A stretch of 53,280 nt of DNA from JBJHBP01 sp050485645 (lineage in GTDB: Bacteria; Pseudomonadota; Gammaproteobacteria; Steroidobacterales; Rariloculaceae): positions 1-53,280 of the forward strand of contig JBJHBT010000027.1 of the NCBI GenBank assembly GCA_050485645.1. The letters are read 5' to 3'. Within the stretch, counting starts at the first letter, position 1. Each line of letters opens with the position of its first letter. Shown here piece after piece: positions 24,801 to 32,271 of this stretch. The notes below the pieces were generated by a model. The model was given only the letters and a program-made list of their open reading frames with translations, searched no databases and had not been told where the DNA came from. A program made the position numbers and the translations under genes.

Positions 24801-27326
24801 GACGATGTCGGACGTCGATGCCTGCACCGCAGAATCCGGTGCCGCACCGACGCGCCCGTCCAGCTGCATGCTCAACCAGTCGCCCTGCGTCGAGCTGCCG
24901 GAGTTGCGGCCTTCCAGACGGATCGTCCCGGATTCAGACAGCACATCGGTGCTGGCTGACACCACCAGTCCGGTACGGCTGCCGTGGTTGGTGCGACCAT
25001 CGATCGTGATGTCGCCGCTACCAGTGCGCACATCAGTGCTGTTCAGGGTGAGACCGTGGCTGACGTTGTTAGACGCGTTGACCGCACGCTCACCCCACAG
25101 CGACACGGAACCGCTACCGGCCAGTATGTGGTATCCATCCACCGCCAGACCGACATCACGACGGCTGGTGCCGTTGATCGAAATGCCGCTGTTCGCGGCC
25201 TGAAGCACATGGCCGTTCCCGGACAGGCTGACGCCCTTCCCGGTTGCCTCCGAGTGCGTGATCAAGCCTGACACCGCAATCGCCGCATCTCCGCCGACGC
25301 TGATGTCCGAGTTCTCGATACGGACCGCATCACCGGCCACCGACTGGCCATTGAGCACAACGCTGCCGGCGCTTTCGATCGACACATTGCGCAGATCCAG
25401 GCCCATGCCGCTGCCCCCGGCCGCGCCCACACGACGGCCATCCAGCGCAAGGCCACCGGAACTGAAGTCGAGGTCGAAGCTGCTGCCATGAATTTCCAGG
25501 CCCGTTCCGAATCGGGAGCGGGCAGCCAGCGCGAACCCGTCGTTGCCGGCGCTGATGTCGGCATGATTGATGCGTACGGCGGAACTGTTGTTATTGCCGT
25601 CGTTGTGGATCTCCAGGCTGCCGGATCCGGCGTTCACGCTCACGCGCGACTCCGACGTTCCGTTGATCGACAGCGCGCGCCCTTCGCTGGCGGTGGCCGA
25701 ATACGCCCGGCCACGCAGCACGATGTCTCCACCGGTCTGATCGTCCTGCCCGACACGGGTATCCAGCGTCGCGCCAGCTCCGATGCTGATGCCGTCTGCC
25801 GCGCCTTCACGTCCCTGGGCGTGGCCCGTTGTGCGTGCGGCCTGGATGTCACTGACAAGCGGATCGTTGGAGAGCAGCGGCACCATGCCGCCGGTCATGA
25901 TCAGATGTCCGCCGTTGGTGAAGATCGATGCGCCGGCGCCGATACTGATGCGGCCGCCATCCTGACCATTCTGATTGGACTGGAGAATCGTGGTCAGCGA
26001 GGCGTTCGTCGCGCTCAGCGACACATCGCTGTCGATATTGATGTCGCGGTGCGCGCGAAAATGCAGTGACGCGTTGCGTGCGCCGGTGTACGTGAGATCG
26101 TTGTTGATGAAGATGTCGCCGGCATCGCTACCCGTGTCGTGGCTGTAGGTTTCAAACACCATGTTGTTGAAACCCAGCGCGATATTGATCGTGTTGGTCT
26201 CGATGCAGGTACTGGTTACGCCCACGCAGCTGGTCTGCACGTACAGGTCGGTGGGGTCGATCAGCCAGGTGCCGGCCGTGCCATCGCTGGACAGTGTGGT
26301 CACATGCGCTTCACCGGACAGCAGCACGTTCGCGCCGGACGTTTCAACGAAGCCGCCAGAGCCGCCATGCGGCGCGGACGCATCCAGTGTGCCCGCCACC
26401 TGTACGGCGCCGTCGCCGAGCAGAAGAATTTCACCGTTCGCGCCGGTCGTCAGCGTACGTGCTTCGCTGATACCGGTGTGATTGATGACGGTGCTGGCGA
26501 GGTCACCGGCCGCCTTTGCCGTCAGCAGCACCGTACCGCCATCGGCGCGGATCGCACCGCCCTGTTCGATCAGCGCGTCCAGCGCCGCCTCTTCCACTTC
26601 GAGCTTCACCGGGCCGCCAAGATCCAGCCGTACGCGACTGCCGGCGCCCATCAGAACGGCACCGCCGTCCGCCGTGATGTCGCCGACGTTCTCGATCCTG
26701 GCCGCGATCATGGCCACGAACCCGCCTTCGGCGTTGATTGCACCGCGATTGACCACTGCGGCGGCGCTGTCACCTTCGAATACGAATCGGCCGCTGGCGA
26801 AATCCTCGTCGCTGATACCCAGCGTGGAGGCCACCAGGCCACCGACATCCACCATCGCCGAGTCGCTGAACAGCACACCATTGGGGTTGATCAGAAACAC
26901 CCGGCCATTGGCCTTCAGCGCACCCTGGATCAACGACACTTCCGAACCCAGCACCCGGTTGAGCGCCATCGAAGTGGCGGTCGGCTGCAGGAACTCGACC
27001 GTTGCGTTCTCGCCGATCGAAAAGTTGTCCCAGGAGATCGCCATGCGATCGCTGGACTGACTGATTGTCATCGCGTCGTGGGAAGCGGACAGGCTGCCTT
27101 CACCGAGCGTGATCTGGCCACCGGCGGGAAGGCCCCCGGCAAGCGCCGCCTGGCCGGCCAGCATCAGCCCGCCGGCAAGCAGCGTGCGTGGAGCCGTTGT
27201 CGTACAAGCGTTCGCACGAGTCTCGTTCTTGCGATCGCGCGCCTTACCGCGGCGACTTCCCAGTTCTCCCACCACCTGCCAGGTGGCCTTGGCTGCATTC
27301 CAGATGACGCGATAGACGTTATTCAA
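18882..27326 (-). CDS. TpsA giant filamentous-haemagglutinin-like exoprotein with GLUG, YDG and MBG repeats
   Basis: About 2,814 residues. The TTG at 27326 is chosen because it begins LNNVYRVIWNAAKATWQVV, the extended signal peptide region of TpsA proteins, with CGGAG seven bases upstream; the cleavage site is near residue 63. The TPS secretion domain (about 66-300) shows GRVFLINPNGVLFSD (NPNG at 147-150). Glycine/serine-rich beta-helix sequence follows. GLUG motifs (GGLVGxNxG type) lie at about 1020-1490, four YDG-type domains at about 1675-2050 (one degenerate, FDATS), and eight MBG (YGxxDP) domains of ~80 residues at about 2060-2714. The tail is acidic. It is predicted to be a surface adhesin or fibre exported by the downstream TpsB. 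No toxin domain or frameshift was seen. Confidence 0.92.
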   Translation of the reverse strand: MNNVYRVIWNAAKATWQVVGELGSRRGKARDRKNETRANACTTTAPRTLLAGGLMLAGQAALAGGLPAGGQITLGEGSLSASHDAMTISQSSDRMAISWDNFSIGENATVEFLQPTATSMALNRVLGSEVSLIQGALKANGRVFLINPNGVLFSDSAMVDVGGLVASTLGISDEDFASGRFVFEGDSAAAVVNRGAINAEGGFVAMIAARIENVGDITADGGAVLMGAGSRVRLDLGGPVKLEVEEAALDALIEQGGAIRADGGTVLLTAKAAGDLASTVINHTGISEARTLTTGANGEILLLGDGAVQVAGTLDASAPHGGSGGFVETSGANVLLSGEAHVTTLSSDGTAGTWLIDPTDLYVQTSCVGVTSTCIETNTINIALGFNNMVFETYSHDTGSDAGDIFINNDLTYTGARNASLHFRAHRDINIDSDVSLSATNASLTTILQSNQNGQDGGRISIGAGASIFTNGGHLIMTGGMVPLLSNDPLVSDIQAARTTGHAQGREGAADGISIGAGATLDTRVGQDDQTGGDIVLRGRAYSATASEGRALSINGTSESRVSVNAGSGSLEIHNDGNNNSSAVRINHADISAGNDGFALAARSRFGTGLEIHGSSFDLDFSSGGLALDGRRVGAAGGSGMGLDLRNVSIESAGSVVLNGQSVAGDAVRIENSDISVGGDAAIAVSGLITHSEATGKGVSLSGNGHVLQAANSGISINGTSRRDVGLAVDGYHILAGSGSVSLWGERAVNASNNVSHGLTLNSTDVRTGSGDITIDGRTNHGSRTGLVVSASTDVLSESGTIRLEGRNSGSSTQGDWLSMQLDGRVGAAPDSAVQASTSDIVLLANQWSVGGQARLESTGDLVIGRTSSGGVSIGNYTFNNWLRIPVTFLENQIHGFDRIHLGGSTQLGVNASAFRVHEAVTLQHRAELLTSGTFQLAQDLTTAHDLGIGHTTSMWESSKYQIFSGRSINLTAPSTQTFRLGAFNDLDSFQYNLISTDEQLQAVSGDLGGLHALANDISGIGGFTALGDGETPFSGTFAGLGHTLSGYSIDGNGQDHQGLFGVIDGAIIRNLRVNGSSVSGGDHVGLLIGRAIDSQVLSNRIEGGEGSVVNGHRAVGGMIGSATDSNVVSQNSEWSVTAANATVNFTGVDSNAGGGLVGMMEGGTLQSVSSSNTVNASGAGASDIGGLVGLASNVAISNSSSSATLVTSTSQSRIGGLAGRQIGGSIVGSHASGVIETSSALAYVGGLVGHSVGGSITHSYRNALDVSSHPIYRIGGLVGWNEGGTIGASYLNGLLTASGVEIGGLAGFNDNGVIHDESHLRASVSVSNGHYVGGLAGLNSGTIQDSYVQYAVWNNVSTASNPLRSTRDIALTVTDGGSVIGGLVGWNSGSVVRSYADMTVDAGESSNDVGGLVGVNAADGLVDNSYFLSMSASDNSTITGGGRGLSAGAYVGGLVGFNYGTIRHSYAAASVNGSGSNVGGLVGYNAGADVISSFWDMGVQGAPQESSAGIGLSTQDMMRRQTFIDAGWDLSNIGGDGTTWRIFDDSDMYADDYTPQTRPMLRTFMRSYIVGRNWSVEYDGSDYGWLDGPVSGTQHTNQIYNPDANNQIYGSGILGRMEDGGFQARNAGTYNLEFNGAYYSHQHGYDISYSSNSTQTITPRRIYVQVTGADNKVFDATSLATVTVNASRHTLGGSTFIGGDDVAFDFHGGGTFATSNVGDNINVSVSAGNFGLTGEHGGNYTIVGVVPHSTTANITPAQITAIGGVDVADRQYDGTPDVTSFDLSGLTITVNGIGVLDPESPLYQLLRDQLQFAGEDQYGSANAGSYNLAIDLGEISLLNSNSPNFGLDLNSGFAINGATITPRQLLVNGGNFSADKIYDGTTTVLEEHIDGELEFEGLVNGESLSLAFVDGSFGYVNTGSYNNVTLVFMLNADDGTTAANYRIGDSVLGEGEITLGGLSGTITPRTLTLDGTFAVADRVYDGTTGAQITDASGLTLQGLVGDEHFLLAALQAYFSQADAGEQVNALIGSANLGTGFNGALASNYTLSLEAAPTATALIAPRAIQVTADDASRVYGHANPEFGYQAELANGDRGLIAGDGLSGNPASTATIGSSVGGYDITQGSLSNSNYLIEFVNGTLTVTPRPVQVTANDAGKIYGEHDPALGYTAEAQSEGRGLLEGDSLAGGLDRVAGENAGAYAITQGTVANANYAIEFIDGTLTITPRPVTVVAGSVDRVYGEANPLLAVSVESVSSGRGLLDGDVLSGSAATPASAGSNVGAYDITQGSLANPNYLIEFVNGTLTITPRPVQVAANDVGKTYGEHDPALGYTAEAQSEGRGLVDGDSLEGALTRAAGEDVDSYAITQGTLANANYQIDFTGAQLEITQRAIELAADLISRIYGESDPTLSVSIVNGSLGSESVSDTLVELVGTLTRVAGEDVGTYAVLLGEGVKADNYAITFNADNSAFSITPRPVQVAANDAAKTYGEHDPSLGYTAEAQSQGRGLLAGDSLAGAVDRAAGEDAGSYAITQGTLVDAANPNYQIEFTAGQLEITQRAIGLAADLVSRIYGDSDPALSVSIVNGSLASEAVSDTLEALVGTLTRATGDDVGNYSVLLGEGVKAGNYAITFDADNGAFSITPRPVTLSADNAGKIYGQTDPALTWRIVDGQLLAGDQLSGALTRAPGETIGSYAITQGSLGNANYQVTMIDGTLVIRPQQQSEILPDTSALATALSPRITGIRMGTSPDGSMQGNGLMLISVDEGSVNDTSGAIPGVVRDRNGQVAGGYMPVMVVNGGIQLPAGVDPTDDFEREEESL
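19185..21147 (-). repeat. Array of eight MBG-domain repeats in tpsA
   Basis: Eight units of ~80 codons, each with a Y-G-E/D/Q-x-D/N-P core and a terminal I-T-P/Q-R-P/A boundary. Units 4+5 (20408-19914, 495 bp) and units 6+7 (19913-19410, 504 bp) are closely similar as pairs, pointing to a recent duplication of a two-domain block. Unit 6 carries a short insertion (VDAANP). Confidence 0.85.
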
Positions 27327-27512
27327 GTTCGTTCTCCGCTGCGCACGATTGACAGACCAACTGTGTTGGGCTCGCATTGCCGCCGATTCGCGACAGCAGT
27401 GCGGGCGCGGATTAGTTCACAATCGATGCGATGCGAAATACGGAGCGGATCACACTTGCCGCTGCGGGAACCTCGCAAAATCTTGCGGTCGCAGAGGCAA
27501 CAAAATGGCAGG

Positions 27513-27540
27513 CAAAAAAAAACGCTGAGTGAAACAGCGT
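27513..27540 (-). terminator. Perfect intrinsic terminator upstream of tpsA
   Basis: On the minus strand ACGCTG pairs with CAGCGT around TTTCACT and is followed by an uninterrupted run of T. It lies 187 bases upstream of the tpsA start and 213 bases past the DUF4019 stop, so it could end the DUF4019 message or a short independent RNA. Confidence 0.85.
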
Positions 27541-27570
27541 GTTACGTAGTGATTCGTGCACAAACGGGTA
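27513..27570 (-). ncRNA. Candidate small RNA ending at the perfect terminator
   Basis: A four-site 11-bp-spaced direct-repeat array (27591-27628) is followed on the minus strand by CATTCT (27582-27577) at -10 position. A transcript starting near 27570 would run only ~58 nt into the perfect terminator at 27540-27513. The layout is that of a response-regulator-driven small RNA. No homology was recognised and the 5' end is inferred. The alternative is a long 3' end of the DUF4019 mRNA with an unrelated binding array inside it. Confidence 0.3.
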
Positions 27571-27590
27571 CGTCGCAGAATGCGCGCACG

Positions 27591-27628
27591 TTCATGAACC
27601 GTTCAGCAGCCGTTCAGAAGGTATTCAG
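27591..27628. promoter_or_regulatory. Four TTCA(G/T) half-sites at exact 11-bp spacing
   Basis: Plus-strand TTCAT at 27591 and TTCAG at 27602, 27613 and 27624 are each 11 bases apart (minus strand: CTGAA three times, then ATGAA). Direct repeats on one helical turn are the binding signature of OmpR/PhoB-family response regulators. The sequence differs from the Pho box upstream of the porin, so a different regulator is implied. Confidence 0.5.
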
Positions 27629-27753
27629 AACCCGGTGCCGGATGGCAGCTTCGCCTCGGAAATTTGCGCTGCCCGGAATGGTCGCGACCGGCGACCCGTC
27701 GATGCAACGACAGATGCTGTCGCCCGAACAGGATCGCCGGCCGGCAATGACGA

Positions 27754-28164
27754 CTAGTGGACGTAGTAGCCTACAACACGCCACGTGCCGTTCTCATCGA
27801 CTACTGTCACCGTCTCGTTCGCCGAACCGCTCTCGGAATACCGGCTGTTGAAGACAATCACGAAGTAGTCGGCCCGTGGGCGTCCCGGAATCACGTTGGT
27901 GTGACGGGCGGAATTGAACGTGCGGGCCACCTGGTCACCCAGCGGCGTGCGGATGTTGGTTGCGGCGTTCCGCCATTCGTTGAGTGTCACCGCTTCCTTC
28001 AGCGCCTCACCGGCGGCATTCCAGGATCCCTCGATGTCTCCGGAATCCACCTGGGACAGCCATTGCTGGGCGGCGGCCACCGCTCCATCCCTGTCGTCCG
28101 CCACAGCGTGGGCGTTCGTGGCGAAAAAGAGGCAGCAAAGCACAAGACCTGCGATGCGAAACAT
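27754..28164 (-). CDS. DUF4019 secreted protein
   Basis: 136 residues. A signal peptide (MFRIAGLVLCCLFFATNAHA) is followed by a DUF4019 domain: AAQQWLSQVDSGDIEGSW, then LGDQVARTFNSARHTNVIPG, then a beta-rich end with FVIVFNSRYS and NGTWRVVGYYVH. The fold is probably NTF2-like and the protein periplasmic; function is unknown. The ATG at 28164 is preceded by AAGGGGGATC, which decides it over longer readings. It is divergent from the lipoprotein gene. Confidence 0.85.
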   Translation of the reverse strand: MFRIAGLVLCCLFFATNAHAVADDRDGAVAAAQQWLSQVDSGDIEGSWNAAGEALKEAVTLNEWRNAATNIRTPLGDQVARTFNSARHTNVIPGRPRADYFVIVFNSRYSESGSANETVTVVDENGTWRVVGYYVH

Positions 28165-28437
28165 ACAAGATCCCCCTTGTTGTGTGATGTTGTCCAACGG
28201 TGCGGCATGCCACCGCAGCGATCTGAATTCCCTGAGATGAACTCCCTGTCGTTTCCGCTGCACGGCTCCCTGTGCGGATGTCGGGTGCGAGGCACGATCA
28301 TAGCATCCGTCATGCCGACGGGCACAAGCACGGAGGCGGGCCACCATCGCCGTCTCGACCGCTGAGGGCTTCTGGGCCTATACTGGGGCGATAATCTGTT
28401 GGCTTCCCGCCACACAGGATAATTCCGGAGGGGTCCG
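28165..28437. promoter_or_regulatory. Divergent DUF4019/lipoprotein control region
   Basis: 273 bases with no gene. Close to the plus-strand gene are TATACT (near 28380) and two GATAAT elements at about 28388 and 28419, any of which could be a -10. No specific operator was recognised. Confidence 0.3.
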
Positions 28438-29508
28438 ATGAAAAAACAACTTCTTGCGCACAGCCTCGCTGTCGCGACCGTGGGGCTGATTGGGTGTTCG
28501 GGAAACGACAACGCCACAGTGACAACCGCCCAGGCGCAGACACCGTCCTTCACCTACCCGGACGGGTCTGCGCACCCGGTGACCGAATGGGGTGATCCGG
28601 ACCTGCAGGGCATGTGGCCGATCATGCACCTGTTCTCCACCCCCTTTCAGCGTTCCCCCCAGTATGGCGACCGGCGCTATCTGAACGACGAGGAGTGGGC
28701 GCGCGCGCAGGCGTCGCTGCAACGCCGCGAGGAAAACTACCATCGTGAGATTCAGTCCAACCGCATGGGCATGGGTCACTGGGCCGAAACGACGGTTCGC
28801 ACGGAAGCTGCGCGCCTGACATCGCTGATCTCATATCCGCCGGACGGGCGATTTCCGGAGCTGACGCCGCGGGGGGAAGAACTCGTACCGTACTTCCTCA
28901 GTGACGATACCGTGCAGGCGCGAGGCGGCGCGTTCGATTCACTTAACGAATTCGACACCTGGGACCGCTGCATCACGCGTGGCATGCCCTCATCGATGCT
29001 GCCGTTCAATTACAACAACGGCATCCAGATCGTACAGGGACCTGGCTTCGTGGTCATCAATCTGGAGATGGTCCACGAGGCGCGTGTCGTGCCGCTGGAT
29101 GGCCGGCCGCAGCTGGATCCGGCGATCAAGCAGTGGATGGGTTCATCGCGCGGCTGGTGGGAAGGCTCGACACTGGTCGTGGAAACCACCAACTATAACG
29201 GCCAGGTCGGCATGACGAATGTGGGTATTCCGGGGTCACCGCGTCGTGACACGCCATCCACCGTCAACATGAAGACCACGGAGCGATTCACGCGCGTGGC
29301 CGACGATCAGATCGACTACGAGCTGACCGTGGAGGACTACGAGGTGCTGACCGACAAGTTCGTGGTCAGCTATCCGATGTTCCTCGATCCGGACTACGAG
29401 TTCTTCGAATACGCCTGCCACGAAGGCAACACCGCCGTGCGTTACTTCATCGAAACGTCACGTTACGAGCGCGGCCTGAACCCGGACGGCACACCGCGAC
29501 TGGACTGA
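28438..29508 (+). CDS. Secreted lipoprotein of the WEGxTLVVET family (unknown function)
   Basis: 356 residues. A lipobox (LIGCS, Cys20) ends the signal peptide. The mature part contains WDRCITRGMPSSMLP, then NNGIQIVQGPGFVVINLEMV, then EARVVPLDGRP and a core WWEGSTLVVETTNYNG. This family is widespread as hypothetical proteins in soil and marine proteobacteria and acidobacteria, often near DUF6152 and catabolic genes. I know of no assigned activity. Ribosome site GGAGGGG precedes the ATG. Two further genes in this window (33715 and 43956) carry related cores. Confidence 0.75.
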   Translation: MKKQLLAHSLAVATVGLIGCSGNDNATVTTAQAQTPSFTYPDGSAHPVTEWGDPDLQGMWPIMHLFSTPFQRSPQYGDRRYLNDEEWARAQASLQRREENYHREIQSNRMGMGHWAETTVRTEAARLTSLISYPPDGRFPELTPRGEELVPYFLSDDTVQARGGAFDSLNEFDTWDRCITRGMPSSMLPFNYNNGIQIVQGPGFVVINLEMVHEARVVPLDGRPQLDPAIKQWMGSSRGWWEGSTLVVETTNYNGQVGMTNVGIPGSPRRDTPSTVNMKTTERFTRVADDQIDYELTVEDYEVLTDKFVVSYPMFLDPDYEFFEYACHEGNTAVRYFIETSRYERGLNPDGTPRLD

Positions 29509-29531
29509 AGCAAAGTCGATTCCGACACAAC

Positions 29532-29558
29532 AACGGCGCCGCACTATGCGGCGCCGTT
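29532..29558. terminator. Bidirectional terminator between convergent genes
   Basis: AACGGCGCCGC (29532-29542) is a perfect inverted repeat of GCGGCGCCGTT (29548-29558) with a 5-base loop. On the plus strand it is followed by CGTTT; on the minus strand by GTTGTTG. It lies between the lipoprotein and GMC genes. Confidence 0.8.
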
Positions 29559-29576
29559 CGTTTCAGGGTATGTGTT

Positions 29577-31196
29577 TCAGGGCATGGGTTTCAGCGGCGG
29601 CGGCTCTCGGTCGAGCATCAGGTCAGCCGCCTTTTCGGCCACCATCACCACCGACGCGTTCGTGTTCGCACGCATGATCTTCGGAAACACGGCCGCATCG
29701 GCCACACGCAGGCCCTGCACGCCGCGCACCTTCAGCCGCGGATCCACGACGGAATCCGCGTCGCCGCCCATGCGGCAGGTGCCTACCGGATGGAAAGTGG
29801 TCGCCGTGGCATCGCGCAGCCAGTTGCGAATCTCATCGTCACCCTGCACCTGACTGCCTGGCGCGAGTTCAACCGCCCGGAATGCACTGAAGGCCTCCGC
29901 CGCAAAGATACGCCGCGCGATATGCACGCCGCGTACGATGGACTCGAAGTCGGCGGGATCCGAACCGATATTCGGATCGATGACCGGCGCTTCGTGCGGG
30001 TCGGCACTGCTCAGCGTGACGGTGCCGCGACTCACGGGACAATTGTTCACGACGGATATCGCGTAGCCGTGGCCGAAGGGAATCGGGAACAGATTGGCAT
30101 TGGGCAGCATGGTCCAGAACGGGAACTGCAGATCCGGTCGGGGTTCCTCGGGCCGCGAACGCAGCACGATGTGTGATTCGAACACATGGCTTGCCAATGG
30201 CCCCTGCCTGAACAGCAGATACTCAAAGCAATTCCACACCGCGCGGTGCAGCGTCCGGACCGAGACCCCGTAGGGGCGCGTATCCCTCGTACGCATCTTG
30301 ATCTGTGCGGCGATATGGTCGTGCAGGTTGCGGCCGACATCGGCACGGTCCGCCACAACGCCGATACCCAGCGCCGACAATGCCGCACCGTCACCGATTC
30401 CGGACAGCATCAGCAGCTGCGGCGAGCCATAGGCGCCAGCGCACAATGCAACTTCGGCCGCGGCGCCAATGATCCGGGTCGAACCATCCTTCTGCTCGAC
30501 CTCGACACCGGTGGCACGGCCGTCTTCAATGACCACACGCCGCACGAGTGCCTCAGTGACGACGTTCAGGTTCGACCGATCGCGCGCGGGATGCAGAAAT
30601 GCCGTGGCACTGGTGACTCTGCGGCCATCGCGTATCGTGCCCTGGCGCAGGCCCACGCCTTCGGCTCGCGGCACGTTGAAATCATCGCAGGCCGGTATGC
30701 CGATGGACTGGGCGGCAGCGCGATAGATGGCATTCAGCGGATTGACCTTGCGGATCGTCGATACCGTCATCGGCCCGTCGGTGCCGTGCCAGCGCGGATC
30801 ACGAAAATCCAGGTTGTTCTCGGAGCGAATGAAGTAGGGCAGCAGCTCCCTGAAGCTCCAGCCATCGCAACCCATGGCCGCCCATTCGTCGTAGTCCTCC
30901 GGCTGTCCGCGGTAGTACACCATGCCGTTGATCGCGCCAGTACCACCCAGCACCCTGCCGCGTGGTGTAGGCAGACGGCGATTGTTCAGATGCCGCTGCG
31001 GCGCCGTCCAGTACGGCCACTGCACCCGCGGGTTGCGCAGGATCGCCCCGACCGCCGCCGGCACATGGATGAAAGGATGCGAGTCGCGGCCGCCGGCCTC
31101 GATCAGGCAGACGCTGTGGCGCCCGTCCTCGGACAGACGGTTGGCGAGCACGCAACCCGCGGAGCCTGCACCGACGACCACATAGTCGAACTGCAT
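29577..31196 (-). CDS. GMC-family FAD-dependent oxidoreductase (choline dehydrogenase-like)
   Basis: 539 residues. The FAD-binding motif is VVGAGSAGCVLANRL at the N-terminus. The GMC signature segments are GRVLGGTGAINGMVYYRG (near residue 85) and GSPQLLMLSGIG. The catalytic histidine lies in TFHPVGTCRMGG, and the last FAD contact in LRVADAAVFP. These enzymes oxidise primary or secondary alcohols (choline, PEG, long-chain or alicyclic alcohols). The substrate here is unknown. The ATG at 31196 lies 9 bases past the stop of the metallo-hydrolase gene, so the two are co-transcribed. Confidence 0.93.
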   Translation of the reverse strand: MQFDYVVVGAGSAGCVLANRLSEDGRHSVCLIEAGGRDSHPFIHVPAAVGAILRNPRVQWPYWTAPQRHLNNRRLPTPRGRVLGGTGAINGMVYYRGQPEDYDEWAAMGCDGWSFRELLPYFIRSENNLDFRDPRWHGTDGPMTVSTIRKVNPLNAIYRAAAQSIGIPACDDFNVPRAEGVGLRQGTIRDGRRVTSATAFLHPARDRSNLNVVTEALVRRVVIEDGRATGVEVEQKDGSTRIIGAAAEVALCAGAYGSPQLLMLSGIGDGAALSALGIGVVADRADVGRNLHDHIAAQIKMRTRDTRPYGVSVRTLHRAVWNCFEYLLFRQGPLASHVFESHIVLRSRPEEPRPDLQFPFWTMLPNANLFPIPFGHGYAISVVNNCPVSRGTVTLSSADPHEAPVIDPNIGSDPADFESIVRGVHIARRIFAAEAFSAFRAVELAPGSQVQGDDEIRNWLRDATATTFHPVGTCRMGGDADSVVDPRLKVRGVQGLRVADAAVFPKIMRANTNASVVMVAEKAADLMLDREPPPLKPMP

Positions 31197-31204
31197 GGCG
31201 ATGC

Positions 31205-32086
31205 TCAATCCAGCAGCGACAGTCGCCAGTTCTTCGTGTCGCTGACGATATACCCGGCGCCAGGATCACAGAAATGGCTGCCGATGATGGTTACTCCGGT
31301 GTCAGCGAACCGCTGGCAGAATCCGGTACGCGTGGCCACGCCCAGCGCCTTGTCGCTATCGGCGTTCATCGGCAGATCCGGCCGGGCCAGCTGTATCGGA
31401 TGATGCATCAGGTCGCCGGTAATGACGGCATCCTCACCGCGTGAACGAATCATCACGCTGACATGGCCGGGTGTGTGGCCGGGCGTGGGGAACAGGCTCA
31501 CTTCCGCGCATACCTGGTGATCGCTGCCGATCAGATCCACCAGCCCGGCTTCCACGACCGGATCGACAGAGTCGGCGAAATGGCCGATGTGGCTGTTGTC
31601 ACCCGCCTGGCGGGCCGCCTGCCAATGCTGGTATTCGTCGCGACCGAACAGGTACCGTGCGTTCGGGAAGGTGGGCACCCAGCGCCCGTTCTCCTGACGG
31701 GTATTCCAGCCCACGTGGTCGAAGTGAAGGTGTGTACACAGCACGAAGTCCACGGTATCGGGATCGTAGCCTGCCGCGACCAGATCGTTCAGGTAATCCG
31801 ACTGCATGTTCGTGAAGATGTCATAGTCGCGTACCCGCCCTTCTCCGATACAGGTATCGACGACGATGGTGTGCTGCGGTGTGTGCACCACGAACGCCTG
31901 GAACGAGATTTTCATCCGCCAGTCCGGCGTTACGAAATGTGGCGCGAGCCAGGGATAGTGCCTGCCCATGTCCGGCTCGCACTCCGTGGACAGCATCGTG
32001 AACGGATCCTCGTGCGCATTGATCTCGACGAGGCGGGTGACCCGCACGTCACCGATCTGCCAGTGCCTGATGTGTTCTACCGCCAT
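31205..32086 (-). CDS. Metallo-beta-lactamase-fold hydrolase
   Basis: 293 residues with the MBL-fold zinc motif HLHFDHVG, a downstream histidine in TPGHTPGHVS, an aspartate in VITGDLMHH and a late histidine in IIGSHFCDP. Such proteins include lactonases and esterases. The pairing with an alcohol oxidase/dehydrogenase suggests lactone or ester hydrolysis in a degradative route, which is inference. No signal peptide is seen. The ATG at 32086 has GAGGGG just upstream and is preferred to an upstream GTG. It is first in a two-gene unit with the GMC gene and divergent from the MFS gene. Confidence 0.9.
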   Translation of the reverse strand: MAVEHIRHWQIGDVRVTRLVEINAHEDPFTMLSTECEPDMGRHYPWLAPHFVTPDWRMKISFQAFVVHTPQHTIVVDTCIGEGRVRDYDIFTNMQSDYLNDLVAAGYDPDTVDFVLCTHLHFDHVGWNTRQENGRWVPTFPNARYLFGRDEYQHWQAARQAGDNSHIGHFADSVDPVVEAGLVDLIGSDHQVCAEVSLFPTPGHTPGHVSVMIRSRGEDAVITGDLMHHPIQLARPDLPMNADSDKALGVATRTGFCQRFADTGVTIIGSHFCDPGAGYIVSDTKNWRLSLLD

Positions 32087-32271
32087 CTCCACCCCTCTTT
32101 ATGCTGTGGTGCACCGCAACCACTGGCTGCGTCCCGCAGCCCGGCGGTGTCGTGGAAGCCGTCCGATGTCGAATCAGACTGGACTCCGCGCACACAAACC
32201 CCTAGTGTTCCGCAACCCGCATCAAGACGGGGCGTACAGGTCCGCCGCATTGTGCCGGACGGGGAGCAAAG

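Noticed and set aside
26139..27851. A 570-codon plus-strand open frame over the 5' end and upstream region of tpsA
   Set aside because: It is antisense to the TPS domain and crosses the tpsA control region. Its composition is Arg/His-rich with no recognisable domain.
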